A stretch of DNA of 64,000 nucleotides from Lachnospiraceae bacterium (GTDB lineage Bacteria > Bacillota > Clostridia > Lachnospirales > Lachnospiraceae): assembly GCA_023664345.1 (NCBI GenBank), contig JAMPFQ010000001.1, forward strand, positions 50,482 to 114,481, given 5' to 3'. Of this stretch, positions 20,588-29,833 are shown one piece after another. The position numbers were made by a program, and so were the translations under genes. How positions within the stretch are numbered: the first letter of the stretch is position 1; every line of letters begins with the position of its first letter. Below the pieces are notes generated by a model. The model saw only the letters and a program-made list of their open reading frames with translations, was not told the DNA's origin and did no database searches.

Positions 20588-22612
20588 TTATGAAAGATCC
20601 AGGTAACTCCCATCAGGATACGCGTACTCACCCCGGTAGTTCGATGCGTTGTAATGAGGGAATTTTACAGGGTGATACGTCTGAGGCATCGGGTTGTCCT
20701 CCTGAGTATAGATATACATGCTGTGATAATCCCAGCACACCAGTTCCTCCCTCTCATCGCCAAACAGGTCTATGGCTTCACAGCAGAGCGTGGGATGTCT
20801 GTCATCCGGGAATGCCACTGCCCGCACGCCGTCTCCGTTCAGCAGACCGCCTTTCCCCGTGTCCGCGTTGGTAAGGATCAATTCCACACCGCTGCCATCC
20901 CAGTTCACGGGAGTCACCAGATTGCCGTTCATCTCATTTTCCATCTCCCAGATCTGGTTTCCGTCCGAGTCATAGAGATAGATCACCCCCTGATGGCCCC
21001 AGAAATTTGTCACCGCGATCTGGAACCCCTCCCTGTCTTTGCAATAATGCGCCACACTGACTCTTTGAGCGTGTCCTATAAGATCCCTTGCCACGATATT
21101 CCCCTCAAGATCGCCTATAAAGAATCCCTGCGTACCTGACACGCAGGCAAAATATCCCTTTCCGTCCCCCCGGAATCTTCCCATAACGATCTCGTCTGTG
21201 TGATCCTTTGTAATGGGATAACTCCATAATCTCTCTCCATCCGCACTGAGCATGTTATAGCCAACCAGTACCTCGTCCCTGCCATCGCCGTTGATGTCCA
21301 CAGGCAGAGGACAATGCCCCGTATTCTTGTCACTGCGGTATTTCCAGAGCAGGTTCAGATCCTCATCCAACGCATAAACCCTACAGTACCGATCCTTGAT
21401 CAGGATATCCGCCGGCCTGTCCTTTCCCCTGAAATTACAGATCCGGATGCCGTCGGGATTGATCCGTTCAAAGGCATATGTGCTAAAAGGCACGCCGATC
21501 AGATCACTGTCCTCCTCGTCGGAAAACGGCGTCTTTACCGACTTTTTCACCTTTCCGGTAGCGCCCTCCAGAATCTGAATCTCAAAATTCCTCCCCACTA
21601 TCACCTCATCTGCCCCGTCTCCGTCAATATCATACACCTGCAGGGGCATATCAGCAGAGACTTTACCATGACTGCTACTGTCAGGCGACGGCTCTCCCAA
21701 CTGCCATAAAACCGTTCCGTCCAGATCTATGGCCGTAAGACAGCTGATAAATCCATAGGCGTCTCTGCTGACACGCTTCTGCATCTGTGCCAGGACCACA
21801 TACCACTGTTCGGTGCCTGTCAGATGTCCGAAACGGATCTGCCTTGAAGTGCCAAAATCTTTTAAATCAATTTTCTTCCAGAGTTTCATCCGGGGATGGC
21901 ATGACATTTCTGTCCTTTCCCGTTCCCGCATCTCTTCCTGCCTGATCTGAAGCGCCGACGCTTCCTCCCCGGATACCATGACCGTCACATCCGCAAACCG
22001 GGTGGGGCAATCCGCCGTAATGCCGACCTTGCCGCCCCTTGCTGCCAGTTCATCCTCCACCTGGAACAGCAATCTCCCATCCACATAGCAGGCAATCTTT
22101 TCCCCATTACAGTCTACACTTAACGTATACAGGGTATCACAGTCATGCACAAATCTGCACTCCGCCAGAATGACCAGTTCCTCTTTGTGACGGTAGGAAA
22201 GTTCCGCCTTATCCTTATCACGCAGGGAAAATACCAGCGTATCGATACTGTTGTTCATGCAGAACGCAAGTCCCGCCATTCCCTTTTGGGACAACCGCTG
22301 TATCTTTACGGAAGCCTCATAATCTTTCCAGAGCCTGTCTCCTGTCTCCAGAGTGGGAAACATGCGATGAGGACGATCTTTCTCGATCCGCATGGATTCC
22401 ATATAATGAACGCCATCCAGTTCCGCGACGATCCAGCTGGGGCCCGTTCCATTATATGTATAATTGCATACCTGATCCACCCAATTTCCGGAATAACCTT
22501 TCTCTACAACATAGTGATATTCTCCCGTGGCCGTATGTTCCGGGTCAAAGGGAAACTCCCCTATGGCAAAATCCTGAAAATCCTCTTTGCATAATACATG
22601 GTCTTTTTTCAT
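20588..22612 (-). CDS. Beta-propeller protein with LamG-like N-terminal part (rhamnogalacturonan lyase-like)
   Basis: The 674-aa product has a jelly-roll/LamG-like N-terminal region (about residues 1-190) and then a beta-propeller with calcium-type loops DIDGDGADEVIVG and DINGDGRDEVLVG and repeated outward Trp/Tyr strands. Such FG-GAP-like propellers occur in family 11 rhamnogalacturonan lyases, but I do not see enough to assign PL11. It lacks a signal peptide. The ATG at 22612 has AAGGAG upstream; the longer frame would start inside a terminator. Its place between the importer and two glycosidases suggests a pectin-fragment lyase or binding protein. Confidence 0.6.
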   Translation of the reverse strand: MKKDHVLCKEDFQDFAIGEFPFDPEHTATGEYHYVVEKGYSGNWVDQVCNYTYNGTGPSWIVAELDGVHYMESMRIEKDRPHRMFPTLETGDRLWKDYEASVKIQRLSQKGMAGLAFCMNNSIDTLVFSLRDKDKAELSYRHKEELVILAECRFVHDCDTLYTLSVDCNGEKIACYVDGRLLFQVEDELAARGGKVGITADCPTRFADVTVMVSGEEASALQIRQEEMRERERTEMSCHPRMKLWKKIDLKDFGTSRQIRFGHLTGTEQWYVVLAQMQKRVSRDAYGFISCLTAIDLDGTVLWQLGEPSPDSSSHGKVSADMPLQVYDIDGDGADEVIVGRNFEIQILEGATGKVKKSVKTPFSDEEDSDLIGVPFSTYAFERINPDGIRICNFRGKDRPADILIKDRYCRVYALDEDLNLLWKYRSDKNTGHCPLPVDINGDGRDEVLVGYNMLSADGERLWSYPITKDHTDEIVMGRFRGDGKGYFACVSGTQGFFIGDLEGNIVARDLIGHAQRVSVAHYCKDREGFQIAVTNFWGHQGVIYLYDSDGNQIWEMENEMNGNLVTPVNWDGSGVELILTNADTGKGGLLNGDGVRAVAFPDDRHPTLCCEAIDLFGDEREELVCWDYHSMYIYTQEDNPMPQTYHPVKFPHYNASNYRGEYAYPDGSYLDLS

Positions 22613-22635
22613 GGCAGCATCCTTTCTCCTTATGA

Positions 22636-22665
22636 AAAAGACACCTGAACCCTCAGGTGTCTTTT
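22636..22665 (-). terminator. Rho-independent terminator after the permease genes
   Basis: The stem AAAAGACACCTGA/TCAGGTGTCTTTT is perfect over 13 bp with a four-base loop and ends in T-rich sequence on the minus strand. It separates the transporter genes from the enzyme genes, so the enzymes are either attenuated readthrough products or have their own promoter. Confidence 0.85.
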
Positions 22666-22692
22666 CATTTATGATCCTTAGAACATGATCGC

Positions 22693-23613
22693 TTAACCCT
22701 TTACAGCGCCGACCATAACGCCTTTCGTGAAGTACTTCTGCAAGAAAGGATACAGGCACAGAATAGGCACTGTGGAAACGATGATGGTCGCATACTTGAT
22801 AGTCTCCGCGATCTGAGCTGCATCATCGGCGCCGCCCGTATCCGTCATATCCGTCAGAATCAGGATCCGCCTCAGTACGATCTGCAAAGGCTGCATCGTC
22901 TTACCCTTTGCATCATCATCCAGATAGATGAATGCCGGGAACCAGGAATTCCAGTGCGCAACGCCGTAGTACAATACCAGCACGGCGATGGTTGCCTTAC
23001 ACAGGGGAACCAATATCTTCCACAATATGGTCATATGCCCCGCGCCGTCCAGCATGGCGGATTCTGTCAGCGAATCGTCGATACCAGACATAGCGGTCCT
23101 CATGATGATCAGGTTGTAGGTACTCAGAGCGCCATGGAGCAAGAGCACCCAGCGTGTATTGTACAGGTGCAGATCCTGGATGTTCAGGTATCCGGGGATC
23201 ATACCGCCTGAGAAATACATGGTAAACATAATAAAAATGGTAAAGAACGTCTTGCCGGGCAGATTCTTTCTGGAAAGGAAATACGCTGCCAGCAGGGTCA
23301 TGAAAATATTGATAGCAGTACCAACCACCACATAGAAAATCGTATTTCCATAACCGGTCCAGATTGCTTTCGTGTTGAACACGTACTCATATGCCTTTGT
23401 GCTCCATCCCAGAGGCAGCACCAGCGCTTCGGGGTGGGACATCAACAGGTTTGACTCACTGAACGACGCCACTATAACATACCAGAAAGGATAAAGGCAG
23501 GCTATCGTGAACAGCGAAAGGATGATGATATTGCATACGCCGAAAATACGTTCGCCACGGCTCAGTTTCACCTTGGGGCTGGAGTCCATCATATCTCTAT
23601 CTTTTTTTGCCAT
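22693..23613 (-). CDS. ABC sugar transporter permease, LplC/YtcP type
   Basis: The 306-aa inner-membrane protein has six hydrophobic segments and the permease EAA loop ESAMLDGAGHMTILWKILVP, which contacts the ATPase. It ends with QKYFTKGVMVGAVKG, the characteristic end of LplC/YtcP permeases that import complex or acidic oligosaccharides such as rhamnogalacturonan fragments. It follows its partner permease by 15 bp. No ATPase gene is in the locus; these systems usually share a general MsmX-like ATPase. Confidence 0.92.
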   Translation of the reverse strand: MAKKDRDMMDSSPKVKLSRGERIFGVCNIIILSLFTIACLYPFWYVIVASFSESNLLMSHPEALVLPLGWSTKAYEYVFNTKAIWTGYGNTIFYVVVGTAINIFMTLLAAYFLSRKNLPGKTFFTIFIMFTMYFSGGMIPGYLNIQDLHLYNTRWVLLLHGALSTYNLIIMRTAMSGIDDSLTESAMLDGAGHMTILWKILVPLCKATIAVLVLYYGVAHWNSWFPAFIYLDDDAKGKTMQPLQIVLRRILILTDMTDTGGADDAAQIAETIKYATIIVSTVPILCLYPFLQKYFTKGVMVGAVKG

Positions 23614-23628
23614 ATTCTCACGCCTCCC

Positions 23629-24582
23629 TTACCACAAGCTTGTTTCCGTAGTCTTCTTGCTGATCTGGTTCGCGATGATGACCAGGGCGAAGTTGACTAC
23701 CGAGTTGAACAGACCTACTGCCGTTGAGAAAGAGAACTGCCTGTTCAACAGACCCATTCTATATACATAGGTTGAAATGATATCAGCCACATCATAGATT
23801 CCTTCGTTATACAGCAAGAGCGTCTTCTCATATCCGATACCCATGATCTGACCCACACGCATGATCAGCATGATGATGATGGTGGGAAGAATACTGGGAA
23901 TCGTAACATGTATCGTCTGTTTCCAACGGTTCGCGCCATCCACTTTAGCCGCGTCATACAGCTGGGAATCGATACTGGTCAGGGCTGCCAGATACACAAT
24001 GGAACCCCAGCCTGCTCCCTGCCAGATATTGGAAATAACATAGATCGGGATCCAGTATTTCCCGTTGGCCAGCAGGTTGCCTCCCTCATATCCGAAAAGC
24101 GACATAAATGCCGTAATGAAACCATTTCCGCCTACAAACTGACGAACCATCGCACACAATACCACCATGGATACGAAGTGGGGCATATAAGTGATACTCT
24201 GTACAATCTTAGAAAATTTCTTGCTGCGCAGTTCATTGATCAGCAGCGCCAGAATAACAGGAATAGGGAACCCGATCAACAAAGTCGCAAAACTCAGCTT
24301 CAAGGTATTCCCAAGCAGACGTCCAAAATAATACCCGGTGAAGAAATCCTTGAAGTGTCTCAGACCCACCCAATCACTAAAGTCTATGCCTCTTCTGGGA
24401 TTGTAGTCCATAAAGGCAATGATGACACCGTACATAGGCTTATAGTGGAACAATACATAATAAAGCACCACGGGAAGAAGCATAAAATAGACCGCTTTGT
24501 TCTTCCTGATGATCTTCCATGTTCTCGCCCAATTCGACTTTTGATTAACCTTAGCCGGTGCAGAAACCTTGTCTTTTCCCAT
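23629..24582 (-). CDS. ABC sugar transporter permease, LplB type
   Basis: The 317-aa protein has six membrane spans, with the EAA-type loop DAAKVDGANRWKQTIHVTIP, and an N-terminal helix VYFMLLPVVLYYVLFHYKPM typical of LplB. It forms the channel with the following permease. ATG 24582 is preceded by AGGAGG; the frame extends two codons to a TTG. Confidence 0.92.
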   Translation of the reverse strand: MGKDKVSAPAKVNQKSNWARTWKIIRKNKAVYFMLLPVVLYYVLFHYKPMYGVIIAFMDYNPRRGIDFSDWVGLRHFKDFFTGYYFGRLLGNTLKLSFATLLIGFPIPVILALLINELRSKKFSKIVQSITYMPHFVSMVVLCAMVRQFVGGNGFITAFMSLFGYEGGNLLANGKYWIPIYVISNIWQGAGWGSIVYLAALTSIDSQLYDAAKVDGANRWKQTIHVTIPSILPTIIIMLIMRVGQIMGIGYEKTLLLYNEGIYDVADIISTYVYRMGLLNRQFSFSTAVGLFNSVVNFALVIIANQISKKTTETSLW

Positions 24583-24617
24583 GCACAATCCTCCTATCGA
24601 GATGATAAGGACAGAAA

Positions 24618-24648
24618 AGCCAGCTGCTGCATCAGCAGCAGCCGGCCT
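24618..24648 (-). terminator. Intercistronic hairpin between binding protein and permeases
   Basis: GCCAGCTGCTGC pairs with GCAGCAGCCGGC with one mismatch, about 40 bp after the binding-protein stop. The minus-strand continuation is CTTTTCTGTCC, a short U-rich tract. Such partial terminators commonly let the binding protein be made in excess over the permeases. Confidence 0.6.
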
Positions 24649-24685
24649 GTCTGATCTCTACATCTTATTATTTTTTTCTGCGGAC

Positions 24686-26482
24686 TTATCTTGCATTGTA
24701 ACGGTCAAGAGCTGCCTGCTGAAGTTCGATCATACGCTCAACGCCCTGATCCTTGATCTGAGCAATGTATGCATCCCACTCAGCCATCACGTCTGAAGAA
24801 CCGTTCAGAACTTTACCACGGAACTCTGTTACAGCGGTATCCACTACGGCATTCAGCTTAGCGTACTCATCTGATTCATCGGGAGTCATGGTTACAGGAG
24901 GCATGATCGTACCACTTACATCATTGGTAGCCCAGAGGGAAACTGCTGCCTTCTGCTGCTCGGTCGCATAGTAACCCAGGATATATGCAGGATCCTGAAT
25001 GAAAGCGCCGGACATGTTCGCACGGCCATGATGAGCCATCTCTACTGCGATATTATCAGCGTTCATAATGGAATCAGCATACTTAGCTGCGGTACCATAA
25101 GAAGTCTCCTCAAATCCGTTGTATGCAACGCCTTCCTCACCAAAGTTGATCTCATTGTGTCCAGCCTCGGTGTAGCAGAAGTTCAGGAATGCTGCTGCAA
25201 CCTCAGGATTCTTGCAGTCTGCGGTAATAGCCGCATGTGCCTTGGAACCTGTAGCGTAATCGGTAGAACCGCCGCTGTACTGAACAGCCTGACCCTCGGT
25301 CAATACGGGGAAGTTCACGCCAACCAGTTCAAAATTCTCGCCATAAGTAGCGGGCTCTGCCCATGCTGCGGTATTCCAGGAACCCATTCTGGAACCAAGT
25401 GCGCCGTAGCTGATCGCGGAATCACCGTTCATGATGTCTGCCTTGGTATTAGCGCCGGTCCACTCTGCGGAATCGGGATCAACCAGACCTGCATCCATCC
25501 ATGCCTTAACCTGTGCCAGCATGTCTCTGTATCCCTCTTCCATGGGACCATAGTGAACCTTGCCGTCCTCAGCGGATACATACATGCCGCTTCTGAAGCC
25601 CCATGCACCGGGCATCAGGTTCATCATGTAGCCTGTGCTCTCAAAAGAAAGGGGATGCTCAACGCCGTTCTCTTTCATAGCGGTCATAACTTCTGTCCAC
25701 TTTTCGATCGTGGTCAGGTCTTCTACCTTGTAGCCCGCTGCCTCTACCAGATCCTTACGAACGATAGGACCGGATGTGGTGCACAGCAACGCGCTGCCGC
25801 GGGTGAACGGGAAGCAGTAGTAATGACCGTCGTCAGTCTTAACAGCGGTATCCAGGGAAGGATTATCCTGCAGATACTGCCAAAGGTCTGCTGCGGGGCC
25901 GTCAGGTGTGATCAGGTCGTCCAGCCAGATCACAACGCCGTCTGCCTCTGCCTGGGAAGGTCCTCCGGGATATCCGGCCGTCCACTCCCATTCAATAATA
26001 TCGGGAAGCGTGGCGCCTGTGGTCATCAGGTTGAATGCAGTGGTAACCTCATCGCTCTTTGTGGTAGCAGGTCCCTGGAACTCTACTTCGATGCCTGTCA
26101 GTTCCTGCCAACGCTGAGCCCACTGTGTCATCTGAACGGAGTCAGGCGTATCAGGATGATTCATTACGTTGCTGGGAACGCTCATCCAGTATGTAAGCTT
26201 CACGCCTGCGCCGTCTGCGTAGGGATACTGTACATAGCTGCTTCGGGGTGTTGTCAATGCGCCGGGCTTGCCCTGCTCTGCCTCGCTCAGTGCGGGAAGC
26301 AGGTTGCTGCTGTCGTCAGCAGCAGGAGTGCTGGAATCCGTAGCGGCACTGCTTGCCGCCTGGCTGCCGGCCTCGCTGGAAGCTGCGCTTGATGCGTTGC
26401 TGTCATCGCCACCGCCGCAGCCAGCCAACATGGAGACTGCCAATACGGAAGCTGTCGCAACAGACAAAAACTTCTTCTTCAT
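24686..26482 (-). CDS. Extracellular sugar-binding lipoprotein of the LplABC-type importer
   Basis: The 598-aa solute-binding protein opens with a lipoprotein signal, ending in the lipobox SMLAGC near residue 22, followed by a Ser/Ala-rich linker. The large size (over 500 aa) and the YWMSVPSNVMNHPDTPDS start are those of LplA/YtcQ-type proteins for oligosaccharides. It should capture pectic or similar oligomers at the cell surface. The gene leads the operon, with AGGAGG before ATG 26482 and a strong promoter 77 bp upstream. Confidence 0.9.
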   Translation of the reverse strand: MKKKFLSVATASVLAVSMLAGCGGGDDSNASSAASSEAGSQAASSAATDSSTPAADDSSNLLPALSEAEQGKPGALTTPRSSYVQYPYADGAGVKLTYWMSVPSNVMNHPDTPDSVQMTQWAQRWQELTGIEVEFQGPATTKSDEVTTAFNLMTTGATLPDIIEWEWTAGYPGGPSQAEADGVVIWLDDLITPDGPAADLWQYLQDNPSLDTAVKTDDGHYYCFPFTRGSALLCTTSGPIVRKDLVEAAGYKVEDLTTIEKWTEVMTAMKENGVEHPLSFESTGYMMNLMPGAWGFRSGMYVSAEDGKVHYGPMEEGYRDMLAQVKAWMDAGLVDPDSAEWTGANTKADIMNGDSAISYGALGSRMGSWNTAAWAEPATYGENFELVGVNFPVLTEGQAVQYSGGSTDYATGSKAHAAITADCKNPEVAAAFLNFCYTEAGHNEINFGEEGVAYNGFEETSYGTAAKYADSIMNADNIAVEMAHHGRANMSGAFIQDPAYILGYYATEQQKAAVSLWATNDVSGTIMPPVTMTPDESDEYAKLNAVVDTAVTEFRGKVLNGSSDVMAEWDAYIAQIKDQGVERMIELQQAALDRYNAR

Positions 26483-26559
26483 TTTTTTTCCTCCTGTTTT
26501 CGCTCATAAAAGCTTGTTTGGTATACATTATGACATCGTCAGAATGTAAGTACTTTCAT

Positions 26560-26588
26560 AGTATATAACATATGCACATAAAAAGCAA
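26560..26588 (-). promoter_or_regulatory. Promoter of the sugar importer operon
   Basis: TTGCTT (26583-26588) and TATACT (26560-26565) are spaced by 17 bp on the minus strand, within a very AT-rich 200-bp gap downstream of spoVG. I see no clear CRE or other operator. Confidence 0.6.
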
Positions 26589-26682
26589 TGTTTTTTATAT
26601 ATTTTTTTATATTTCTTTTATTTTTTTTCTCTCCTTTGTTAATTTTTAGTCAAATTGCTTCTAAAATCCATTCCCTTTTTTG

Positions 26683-26967
26683 TCACATTTGCTCTATTCC
26701 CTCATCCGGGATTTCAAGTGCCTTCTCATAATTGTACAGTATCGTCCTCTGGATACTGTCCCTGGTGGAAGAATTGATGGGATGGGCGATATCGCGGTAC
26801 TCGCCGTCGCTGGCTTTCTTGCTGGGCATTGCGATGAAAAGCCCCTTGTCGCCCTCGATGACCTTGATATCGTGTACCACGAATTCGTCGTCCAGCGTAA
26901 TGGAAACGATTGCTTTCATCTTCCCTTCTTTTGTGATCTTTCGCACTCGTACATCTGTGATCTGCAT
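26683..26967 (-). CDS. spoVG: Septation/sporulation regulator SpoVG
   Basis: The 94-aa protein starts [29 protein letters not shown] in family-typical fashion and has the conserved core [23 protein letters not shown]. SpoVG is a small RNA/DNA-binding regulator that affects asymmetric septation and, in several Firmicutes, capsule and virulence genes. The ATG 26967 has AAGGGGG upstream. Confidence 0.96.
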   Translation of the reverse strand: MQITDVRVRKITKEGKMKAIVSITLDDEFVVHDIKVIEGDKGLFIAMPSKKASDGEYRDIAHPINSSTRDSIQRTILYNYEKALEIPDEGIEQM

Positions 26968-27014
26968 AACTTTACCCCCTTGATTCTCCTGACATATGAA
27001 CCGTCAGTTCAGTA

Positions 27015-27172
27015 CATTATCTCCTGGATCTCCGATCCATGAGCTCCATTCGCCGCTCGCCGAACATGCAAGCATGTTCTTCTCGCTAACGCTCATTATC
27101 TCCTGGATCTCCGATCCATGAGCTCCATTCGCCGCTCGCCGAACATGCAAGCATGTTCTTCTCGCTAACGCT
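27015..27172. repeat. 79-bp tandem duplication with an internal palindrome
   Basis: Two identical 79-bp units (27015-27093, 27094-27172) abut the glgD stop at 27175; a few bases of a third begin there. Each unit contains a perfect hairpin GAACATGC-AA-GCATGTTC flanked by CGCTCGCC and CTCGCTAACGCTCAT. The unit has no open frame. Confidence 0.93.
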
Positions 27173-27174
27173 CA

Positions 27175-28296
27175 TTACATTACATATCTGTCGTTGCGTT
27201 CTACCACGATGCGGATCCTGCCCGGCTCTTCGATATAGGTCGAATTCGCGCGGATCGTATCCCGGCTTTCCACGATACAGTTTTCAATACGGGTGTTGTC
27301 CCCTATATACACGTCATTTAAGATGATGGAATTCCTGATCACACAGTTATTGCCAATGTAGCACTTCTTGAATATGACGGAATTTTCCACAACACCGTTT
27401 ATGATACAGCCGCTGGCCATCAGGCTGTTCCTGACCTGGGAACCTACATTGTATTTCGCAGGCGGCAGGTCGTCCACCTTGGAATAGATATCGGGATACT
27501 GCTTGAAGAAGTAGTCCCTCACATCCGGCTTCAGGAAATCCATATTGGTACCATAATAATCTTCCACCGACGCGATATTCCTCCAGTACTCTTTCATCTT
27601 GTAGCCGTAGATCCGCTTCACATCCTTATAGCGGATCAGGATGTCCCGGACGAAATCATATCTGTCTTCCTCCGCGCATTTTTCGATCATCTCGATCAGC
27701 TGGCGGCGGCGCATCACATAGATCCCGCAGGAGACCGTGCGGCTCTTGGCCAGCAGCGGCTTCTCCTCAAACTCCTCGATCCGGCTCTCCTCATTCATGC
27801 GGATCGTGCCGAACCGCTCGATGTTCACCTCCGGATCCATATCCCGGCATACTACGGTGATATCGGCTTTCTTTTCAATATGGTACTCCAGGACCTTGTT
27901 GAAATCCATCTTATAGATGCCGTCCCCCGATGCGATGACCACATAGGGCTCATGGCTGCTCTTTAAGAACGAAAGGTTCTGGTATATGGCGTCCGCGGTC
28001 CCCCTGTACCAGTTGGCGTTCTCCGCCGTGACCGCCGGGGTGAACACAAACAGCCCGCCCTGTTTCCGTCCGAAATCCCACCATTTCGAAGAACTCAGAT
28101 GCTCGTTCAGGCTTCTGGCGTTATACTGCGTGAACACCGCCACTTTCTGTATGTGGGAGTTTGACATGTTGCTCAAAGTAAAATCTATGCTGCGGTAGCT
28201 TCCGGCTATGGGCATGGCACAGATGGCTCTCTTCTGTGACAGTTCCTTCATCCTGTGATTGTTGCCGCCTGCTAAAATGATCCCTATCGCTCTCAC
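27175..28296 (-). CDS. glgD: Glucose-1-phosphate adenylyltransferase regulatory subunit GlgD
   Basis: The 373-aa protein is a GlgC homologue with NTP-transferase fold (GIILAGGNNHRMKELS, missing the catalytic-type GxGxRL) and C-terminal left-handed beta-helix hexapeptides. In Firmicutes GlgD pairs with GlgC and activates it. It starts with GTG at 28296, sharing one base with the glgC stop TAG, so the two are translationally coupled. Confidence 0.95.
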   Translation of the reverse strand: MRAIGIILAGGNNHRMKELSQKRAICAMPIAGSYRSIDFTLSNMSNSHIQKVAVFTQYNARSLNEHLSSSKWWDFGRKQGGLFVFTPAVTAENANWYRGTADAIYQNLSFLKSSHEPYVVIASGDGIYKMDFNKVLEYHIEKKADITVVCRDMDPEVNIERFGTIRMNEESRIEEFEEKPLLAKSRTVSCGIYVMRRRQLIEMIEKCAEEDRYDFVRDILIRYKDVKRIYGYKMKEYWRNIASVEDYYGTNMDFLKPDVRDYFFKQYPDIYSKVDDLPPAKYNVGSQVRNSLMASGCIINGVVENSVIFKKCYIGNNCVIRNSIILNDVYIGDNTRIENCIVESRDTIRANSTYIEEPGRIRIVVERNDRYVM

Positions 28297-29567
28297 TACT
28301 GTTCACCTGCCTTAATCAAAGTTTTGCCGCTCGCAAGGAACGCGTTCGTATAATCAGCCGCCGTTGTCACACCGAAGATCACGGAATTCTTACCCACCGA
28401 AACGCCGTCGGGGATCACACTCTTCTCTCCCACGGTCACAATACCGTGGTTGTAGATGTGAGGCGCCGTATCGTTTTCCGCCTCGTCTCCCACTCCCAGC
28501 CTCACATTGCTGCCAACCTCCACATCTTCCGCGATGATGGCCTTGTTCAGCTGGCAGTTGTCGCCGACCTGGGTACGGTTCATGATAATGGAGTCCCTGA
28601 CCACAGTACCTTTCCCGATGGTGACGCCGCACCCGATCACAGAGTTGTACACTTCTCCGAAGATATTGGTGCCCTCACCGATGATGCTGCGCTCCACCAC
28701 GCTGTTTTCAGACAGATACTGGGGCGGCTGGATCTCGCTGCTGGTGTAGATCTTCCAGTACTCCTCATAAAGATTGAATTCAGGAACGATGTCGATCAGT
28801 TCCATATTGGCTTCCCAGTAGGAGTTCAGGGTGCCCACGTCCTTCCAGTACCCGGTAAACTCATACGCGTACAGGGGTGCGCCCTGCTTATGGCAGTAGG
28901 GGATCACATGTTTTCCAAAGTCCAGCGCGGGCTGATCCGCCATGGCGATCAGCGCATCTTTCAGGGTCTTCCAGTTAAAGATATAGATGCCCATGCTGGC
29001 CAGATTGCTCCGGGGATGTTCCGGCTTCTCCTCAAACTCCGTGATCTTCCTGTTCTCATCAGCGATCATAATGCCGAACCGGCTGGCTTCCTCCATGGGG
29101 ACCGGCATGACCGCAATGGTCACATCCGCGCCGTTGGCTTTATGAAAGTCAAGCATGACCTCATAATCCATCTTATAGATATGGTCGCCGGAGAGGATCA
29201 GGACATAATCGGGATGGAAGCTTTCCATGTATTCCATGTTCTGGTAAATGGCATTGGCCGTACCGGTATACCATTCGCTGTTGCTGCTCTTTTCATAAGG
29301 GGGAAGCACGGTGACGCCGCCGATGTTGCGGTCCAGATCCCAGGGAATACCGATTCCGATATGTGTATTGAGCCTGAGAGGCTGATACTGTGTCAAGACC
29401 CCTACCGTATCCACCCCTGAATTGATACAGTTGGAAAGAGGAAAATCAATGATGCGGTATTTTCCTCCAAAAGCTACAGCGGGCTTCGCCACCTTGGAAG
29501 TCAGCACTCCCAGCCGGCTGCCCTGTCCACCTGCCAACAACATGGCAATCATTTCTTTTTTTATCAT
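28296..29567 (-). CDS. glgC: Glucose-1-phosphate adenylyltransferase GlgC
   Basis: The 423-aa enzyme makes ADP-glucose from ATP and glucose-1-phosphate, committing carbon to glycogen. It has the nucleotide-binding [16 protein letters not shown] near the N-terminus, [23 protein letters not shown] and a hexapeptide-repeat C-terminus (about 300-420). The ATG 29567 follows GAGGTG. It is first in the glgCD operon. Confidence 0.97.
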   Translation of the reverse strand: MIKKEMIAMLLAGGQGSRLGVLTSKVAKPAVAFGGKYRIIDFPLSNCINSGVDTVGVLTQYQPLRLNTHIGIGIPWDLDRNIGGVTVLPPYEKSSNSEWYTGTANAIYQNMEYMESFHPDYVLILSGDHIYKMDYEVMLDFHKANGADVTIAVMPVPMEEASRFGIMIADENRKITEFEEKPEHPRSNLASMGIYIFNWKTLKDALIAMADQPALDFGKHVIPYCHKQGAPLYAYEFTGYWKDVGTLNSYWEANMELIDIVPEFNLYEEYWKIYTSSEIQPPQYLSENSVVERSIIGEGTNIFGEVYNSVIGCGVTIGKGTVVRDSIIMNRTQVGDNCQLNKAIIAEDVEVGSNVRLGVGDEAENDTAPHIYNHGIVTVGEKSVIPDGVSVGKNSVIFGVTTAADYTNAFLASGKTLIKAGEQ

Positions 29568-29616
29568 GTCATCACCTCTATCTAGCCTTTTCCCTAAGTT
29601 GAATTTAGGTATACAA

Positions 29617-29645
29617 ATTATAGCACATCATACTATAAAATGGAA
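29617..29645 (-). promoter_or_regulatory. Likely glgCD promoter
   Basis: A perfect TATAAT (29617-29622) is 17 bp from a weak -35 TTCCAT (29640-29645) on the minus strand, 50 bp upstream of glgC. Confidence 0.45.
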
Positions 29646-29766
29646 TATTTATTCTACAAAAAAGGCAGAATTTCCGAATTTGTCAGATATTTTTTGTTCA
29701 TTTCCACCAAATGTTTTGATTTTGTATTCATTTTCTGCTGTCATATTTTATATTTCTTATTTTTAT

Positions 29767-29795
29767 TTGTTTTTTATGTCCCATGTGCTTATAAT
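29767..29795 (+). promoter_or_regulatory. murC promoter
   Basis: TTGTTT (29767-29772), a 17-bp spacer and TATAAT (29790-29795) lie about 40 bp before the murC ATG, in the gap divergent from glgC. Confidence 0.6.
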
Positions 29796-29833
29796 ATAAG
29801 TATAAAAATTCACGATAAGGAAGTGCGCAGATC

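Noticed and set aside
27015-27172. CRISPR array
   Set aside because: Two identical 79-bp tandem units without spacers; no cas genes in the window.
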